Positions 59,741 through 64,000 of a DNA stretch of 64,000 nucleotides are shown here, piece after piece. The notes beneath the pieces are model-generated. The model was not told where the DNA came from, ran no database searches, and saw only the letters and a list, made by a program, of their open reading frames with translations. Source of the stretch: Tritrichomonas musculus (Eukaryota; Parabasalia; Tritrichomonadida; Tritrichomonadidae); contig JAPFFF010000023.1 of NCBI GenBank assembly GCA_039105265.1, positions 2,348,584 to 2,412,583 on the forward strand. The letters run 5' to 3'. How positions within the stretch are numbered: position 1 is the stretch's first letter; every line of letters begins with the position of its first letter. A program made the position numbers and the translations under genes.

Positions 59741-61471
59741 TTAAATCAAACCAGACATTTTTTCTTTTTCTCTTAAGTGAACAAGAACCTGATTGATATT
59801 AAATTCTTCATCAGTGAAAGGCAGATCTTCATTAGAATCCTGCTCTTTAATCTGAAGGAACATTTCTCTTACATACAACAACGGATTGTCCGGCTTATCG
59901 TACATCACCTGGTCCAGAATAAACTCGACCCAGGCGACCAAATCTTTATGCTTAGCGATGTATCTTCTAGCCTCGTTCATTGTGATGCTGTTCACGTCTA
60001 GCTTCATTATATAATTGCCGATAGGAAAAGGGACGATATTTTTCGGGTTCGAATTGACATTCGGGCATTTAGAATAAAACGAAGAATAGGTTGGAGTATC
60101 ATCATAATTATAATTGTTGTCATAACCGTAATTATTGTATGAAAAAGTGGCAATTGATGATTTCGCTTTTTGTCTGTTTTCTCTTTCTCTCCTGCTTGCC
60201 GATTGTGTCCGATTGAACCTTTCATTGTAATATGATGGATTGGAAAGAGAACTGGAAGCATCTCGCGTTTTTGGACGATTCTTCTTGTTTTCTTCGCCCG
60301 GAAGATAATAATTGCTTGATGAATCATTTGAATTGTTATTTCGTCGGTACCGAGAAGGCGCTGTTACTACTTCTCGTGATTCTGCATTTAAGAGGGCAAT
60401 TCGGGTGGATTCTTCAGAAATATTGATCTTCTTTTGACGGTTATTTTTGTTGATCCTTGATTTGTTTCCGATTGAATACTGTGGTGAAGATTTTTCTAAT
60501 CGCTGAGGATTGTATTGGAGAGGAGATGGGTTACCACGTTTGTCTTCAAGCCAATCAAAGCGGAATTGAGGACCACTGAGCTGATATACAGGAGATCTTG
60601 ATAAAACGGCTGACATTTTGGATTCTGGACGATATTCACCTGGACCAGGATTATCTGTTTCATAATTCGTTGGCTTTCTGTTACCTATTTTAACACCTAC
60701 TGCATCTAGACTTAATTCTCGAGATGGGATAAAGGTACATCCAGGTACTGCAAGAGCAGTACCCATTTCATTGGCATAGAATTTAGGTGCATGTTCAACA
60801 TTTCCAATTGTGGGATTCAAATTTCCTTTCGTTCGTAAGTTTTGATATACTTCAGAATCAATATAATCTATATTGCGGTTATTTTCGTTACTCATTTCTG
60901 TTTGGACAAGAATAGGGCCATGTAATGAAGAATCTGCACGAGACATATAATGTTTAAATGGTTTAGGAGATACTGAAGATGGGGTTAATACAGGATCGTA
61001 TTCACCTGGAGCTGGCGTATTTGGTGGCTGGCCTTGAAGAATTGAATTTTTCTGTCGACCACCTCTTATAGTATACTTAGGAGCTTCTTTTCCGAAGCTT
61101 TCGAAATCTACTCCTATATGAAAATCGACTTCTGAAGGTTTGTAGGGCTGTTTTCGTTTCACTGGACGGTAAAAAATTGAGATATTTTTATTTTCGTTGG
61201 CTTTTTTCTTAGCTTGACTACTCGGACTATCTTTGACTTTAGTTTTACTATTTGTTACCGAATTGTTTTTATTTTTATTGTCAGTATTAGGAATATTAGA
61301 ACCATCTGATTTATTAGAGTCTGCTTGCGCACTTGTTTCATCTTGTTGGGATTTAATAATTTTTTTAGATTTATTACTAGAAGCTTTTAACTTTCCTGCA
61401 TTAATCAAAGATGGCGACGCAATGTTTTTTTTTGCGTCCGTTGATGCATGAGAAAGAGAAGTCGAAGTCAT
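59741..61471 (-). CDS. STPGR (SHIPPO) repeat protein, probable axonemal or cytoskeletal component
   Basis: 576 residues. Low-complexity N-terminus (1-95, Ser/Lys/Asn-rich), then Pro-Gly-Pro-containing repeats: APKYTIRGGRQKN and TPAPGEYDP (about 153-160), NPGPGEYRPES (about 274-283), NPSPLQYNPQ (about 314-323), with PKFY- and PQYSIGNKSR-type strands before them. These are sperm-tail PG-rich repeats, found in proteins that line flagellar microtubules. The region 345-470 is disordered, and a conserved-looking helical C-terminus (VNSITMNEARRYIAKHKDLVAWVEFILDQV, split here: ARRYIAKHKDLVAWVEF) may bind a partner. It suits the flagella and costa/axostyle of a trichomonad. It is divergently transcribed from the next gene, about 75-120 bp apart. 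Confidence 0.82.
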   Translation of the reverse strand: MTSTSLSHASTDAKKNIASPSLINAGKLKASSNKSKKIIKSQQDETSAQADSNKSDGSNIPNTDNKNKNNSVTNSKTKVKDSPSSQAKKKANENKNISIFYRPVKRKQPYKPSEVDFHIGVDFESFGKEAPKYTIRGGRQKNSILQGQPPNTPAPGEYDPVLTPSSVSPKPFKHYMSRADSSLHGPILVQTEMSNENNRNIDYIDSEVYQNLRTKGNLNPTIGNVEHAPKFYANEMGTALAVPGCTFIPSRELSLDAVGVKIGNRKPTNYETDNPGPGEYRPESKMSAVLSRSPVYQLSGPQFRFDWLEDKRGNPSPLQYNPQRLEKSSPQYSIGNKSRINKNNRQKKINISEESTRIALLNAESREVVTAPSRYRRNNNSNDSSSNYYLPGEENKKNRPKTRDASSSLSNPSYYNERFNRTQSASRRERENRQKAKSSIATFSYNNYGYDNNYNYDDTPTYSSFYSKCPNVNSNPKNIVPFPIGNYIMKLDVNSITMNEARRYIAKHKDLVAWVEFILDQVMYDKPDNPLLYVREMFLQIKEQDSNEDLPFTDEEFNINQVLVHLREKEKMSGLI

Positions 61472-61593
61472 TACGATTTAAATCTAATTTCTGATGAATT
61501 ATAAAATAACGTATGTAATTGAACTTTTTTGCATATTATTTAAATATGTGTCATACCTACTTTTTCAATTCAACAAAAATTTTATATCTTTTT

Positions 61594-63840
61594 ATGGAAA
61601 AATACAAAGAAAGTATAATATCTTCACATAAACAATTTAATGAGGAGAGAAGACTAATTAATTTATTCAGTTCTATAAATGAAAAAACAAAAGTACAACT
61701 TCAAAATGAAACTACGCAATTACTAATTAACTCAGTATACCTATCTCGTTTTCATTACATGATTCTAACATCAAAATTATTTGAATTTGAAGAAAGTGTT
61801 TTTCTATTTCAAGATATCAAAATAGCATCAATTCAAACTCGAAAACAGTTATTAGGAAAAGCTGACTATTACAGTTATCAGGAAATTATCCAGTATTTAT
61901 TCAAAAATCCAACTCTTTTCGCACAAATCATTTATTTTTTTCTTGTTAACAAGAATGAATCAAGTACCGCAAATAAATTTGTTCTTTCAGAAGATGATCG
62001 AGCTTATTTTTGCTTTTATACTTTTCCATCAATGTTTACATTTTTCTTAACAAATCAAGATCGTCATAATGCTTTGCATTTTATTCAATCTCTTTTCAAA
62101 CTTCATTTTTATCTACACGATTATCAATTTTCACAAAGCCATCTATTTTTAAATGATCTTATATTTTCATACTTTTTGACGACCAATCCAACATATTTTT
62201 TTGAAAATACCGTTACACCACTTCTACCTGATTTAATTGTCGATTTACCAGAATCATCGACAGCTTATGTAAAAACAAAAGAAGGACATCTCATTAGAAG
62301 AAGATACTGGCTGGCAATCATTAAATTTGTTAGCGAGCTTTTTATCAAGATGAAAGACGCTATAATGTTACTTTCTCCACAAACACTTGAACTAATCACT
62401 ACTATTGGCTCAATTGAATGTGGAACATTTCCATTTCGTTATTTATTTATAATTGACTCAATGTTTTGCAGTTATTTACAGAAATTTATAAATATTGATA
62501 AATATAATAATTTAATGAAAGATGTTTGTGCGGTTATTTATTGTTATTTTCCTCAAGATAAACTTCCTACGCCACTTTACAAAGAGATAAAGCAATTTTT
62601 AAAAGAAGATTCAATTATCGATGATTTTCTTAATTCTATAATCAACAAAGACAACATTGATAATACAAACGATGACAATAATAATGGTTTAACAATAGGT
62701 TTACAAACCTCCAAATCGAGCACATATTTCACTCCAAGAGATTTTTCATTGATGTACACAGCAATCAAACTTTTTCAGAACAATTGTGAACCCAATTTGC
62801 CATCCCACTTTTTGAATATGACGAAAAGCTTAGAAAAGCCGCTTCAGTATTCTAATGATCAGCAATTCATATCAATTGATCTTACAGAAAAAGTTTCAAT
62901 GCTCACACAAATTGATAGAAATTTAACGGATCCTATCAATAATTTCATAGACATTCTCAATTTGATTGATCTCTCAAAATTTGACTTCTCAACACCTGAA
63001 GAGTTGAAGAGCATCATTTTAGATTATGGAGATTGTTTTCTTGATGTATCACAAACCTGTCAAATTTTGTCAAGAACCGACTTTTTGACAGGAGACATTG
63101 AAATGTTGAATCATGTGAAAGAAATGCGGTTAAAAGTCTCAGAAAATTCAGACAAACTGTATCAAGGGCTGATTTTTGTGAGCCGAGAAAACGAAGAGAA
63201 AAAAAGTCAGAAAGAAAACTTGTCAACAATTTTGGCCAATCGAATTGTTGTTCCACTTTTGACAGAACGATATCCAATTGAATTCCAATTTGGTCCCAAC
63301 GATCTACTTTTAGTGAGGGCTACTTACTCCCGCTTTTTGAAAAGCATTTCAGAGCTTATTTCGCCCTTGAATCTAAAAGCGGAGTACCAGTTCCTTATCA
63401 AAAGATGCTTCTTGTTCATCTACATCGACCAGATCGACATTGCCGTTGAATTCCAGAAAAAGCTGAATCTGAAGCAAGGTTCAAAGCCACTTGAAAATTA
63501 TAAAAAAAATCCAGAGACTTTACGCAAGCTGAATTCGCTGACCGAGCATATTTCTGAATTGGTGAATTTCGCTGCAACTCTCTTTCAAAAAGTGAAGGCT
63601 TCTCAGAAAATTTCTGAAAATATCGTCCTCGTTATTCGAGCAATGAAGGTCTTGAAGCCCTTCGACGACGATTTAGTGAAAATTGCGGTTTCTCTCGCTT
63701 TGAATCCTGAGGTTTTCGGGTTTAGTAACTTTTCTAAGATTTATTTGATAAAGGAAGAGGTCATTAAGTATATTTTCGACGAGGAAGAATTGAAGCTGCT
63801 GACTCGTTTTCAAGAGAATCTTGATAGTTTGAAATCATAA
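61594..63840 (+). CDS. Large helical protein of uncertain family
   Basis: 748 residues from the ATG at 61594 (an in-frame ATG at 61546 would add 16, mostly hydrophobic, residues). All-helical appearance without repeats, signal or membrane spans: FHYMILTSKLFEFEESVFLF, QIIYFFLVNKNESS, FLNDLIFSYFLTTNPTYFF, then RYWLAIIKFVSELFIKMKD; the second half holds STPEELKSIILDYGDCFL, LANRIVVPLLTERYPIEF and KVLKPFDDDLVKIAVSLALN. The layout recalls trichomonad RasGAP- or VPS9-type regulators of small GTPases, but I see no decisive catalytic motif, so this is only a suggestion. It shares a short divergent promoter with the STPGR gene. It is complete, ending at 63840. Confidence 0.6.
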   Translation: MEKYKESIISSHKQFNEERRLINLFSSINEKTKVQLQNETTQLLINSVYLSRFHYMILTSKLFEFEESVFLFQDIKIASIQTRKQLLGKADYYSYQEIIQYLFKNPTLFAQIIYFFLVNKNESSTANKFVLSEDDRAYFCFYTFPSMFTFFLTNQDRHNALHFIQSLFKLHFYLHDYQFSQSHLFLNDLIFSYFLTTNPTYFFENTVTPLLPDLIVDLPESSTAYVKTKEGHLIRRRYWLAIIKFVSELFIKMKDAIMLLSPQTLELITTIGSIECGTFPFRYLFIIDSMFCSYLQKFINIDKYNNLMKDVCAVIYCYFPQDKLPTPLYKEIKQFLKEDSIIDDFLNSIINKDNIDNTNDDNNNGLTIGLQTSKSSTYFTPRDFSLMYTAIKLFQNNCEPNLPSHFLNMTKSLEKPLQYSNDQQFISIDLTEKVSMLTQIDRNLTDPINNFIDILNLIDLSKFDFSTPEELKSIILDYGDCFLDVSQTCQILSRTDFLTGDIEMLNHVKEMRLKVSENSDKLYQGLIFVSRENEEKKSQKENLSTILANRIVVPLLTERYPIEFQFGPNDLLLVRATYSRFLKSISELISPLNLKAEYQFLIKRCFLFIYIDQIDIAVEFQKKLNLKQGSKPLENYKKNPETLRKLNSLTEHISELVNFAATLFQKVKASQKISENIVLVIRAMKVLKPFDDDLVKIAVSLALNPEVFGFSNFSKIYLIKEEVIKYIFDEEELKLLTRFQENLDSLKS

Positions 63841-64000
63841 TTTTTTTTGTTTTATTAAAAAGATCATTATATGTTATTGATTTTCATTATTATTATTTTT
63901 AGTAGCAGAATTCGAGTAAATTATAATATACAATATATTGAAATTAACAATAAAAAGGCAGTTTGTTTCTCAAGTTCATCATTCTGTCAGAACAACATTC

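Noticed and set aside
61519-61593. Extended start for the last gene at TTG 61519 or ATG 61546
   Set aside because: The added residues are hydrophobic and precede a charged MEKYKES start at 61594 that suits the soluble protein; 61546 remains possible.
1-64000. Reassigned stop codons as an explanation for in-frame stops
   Set aside because: Intact genes of more than 1100 codons use CAA/CAG for Gln and end at TAA/TGA; interrupted genes also show frame changes, which reassignment cannot explain.

Overview
This is AT-rich nuclear DNA from a parabasalid flagellate, most likely a Tritrichomonas-type trichomonad. The evidence is the mix of trichomonad-expanded families (ankyrin proteins with the trichomonad-type N-terminal region, BspA-like leucine-rich repeats, Sel1-repeat proteins, modular TKL-like kinases, BTB-like proteins ending in F5/8C domains, Pmp-like surface proteins), mostly uninterrupted genes, an intronless tRNA-Asn(GTT), a flagellar STPGR protein and many small DNA transposons. 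The standard genetic code fits every long gene.

Layout. 0.3-3.7 kb: a clathrin-heavy-chain-like protein fused to a protein kinase. 4.0-7.8 kb: a decaying stretch with a Sel1 pseudogene and a Tc1-type (DD34E) transposase remnant. 7.8-8.9 kb: a BTB-like protein with seven DPF motifs of the kind that bind AP-2. 9.6-12.6 kb: an ankyrin protein and a broken family member of unknown role. 13.7-19.8 kb: a giant type I surface protein with repeated beta-sandwich modules, a hexapeptide stalk, a beta-helix and a membrane anchor; one frameshift splits it. 20.0-23.5 kb: an ankyrin/BspA-LRR fusion. 23.7-27.8 kb: a GT14-like glycosyltransferase and a TMEM62-like membrane metallophosphoesterase. 28.8-29.7 kb: a Polo-like kinase. 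30.7-34.4 kb: a transposon cluster (hAT-type element; MULE-type element containing a TA-flanked element). 34.49 kb: tRNA-Asn.

35.0-42.9 kb: two head-to-head kinase/Sel1 genes, one apparently truncated at its 5' end and carrying LRRs, the other 1711 residues with two membrane segments around about 35 Sel1 repeats. 42.9-44.7 kb: a TTAA-flanked palindromic element that cuts an ABCB transporter remnant. 45.0-46.8 kb: C2/coiled-coil/kinase gene with the same kinase module as the clathrin fusion. 47.2-48.7 kb: two tandem C2-like paralogues. 49.2-50.5 kb: BTB-like/F5/8C protein. 53.0-59.3 kb: an extraordinary ankyrin gene in which single ankyrin repeats are separated by 70-900 bp of AT-rich, quasi-periodic DNA, ending in about 70 copies of a KERLE pentapeptide. 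59.7-63.8 kb: a divergent pair, an STPGR axonemal protein and a large helical protein.

Themes. Membrane traffic (clathrin-kinase fusion, DPF protein, C2 proteins), kinase domains fused to unrelated scaffolds, and surface or adhesion proteins dominate. The most unusual items are the clathrin heavy chain/kinase fusion, the DPF-tailed BTB-like protein near it, the one-ankyrin-per-exon gene with repeat-built spacers, and the kinase-TM-Sel1-TM protein. No CRISPR array, rRNA or identifiable virus-like element was seen. All family assignments come from reading motifs, without database searches.
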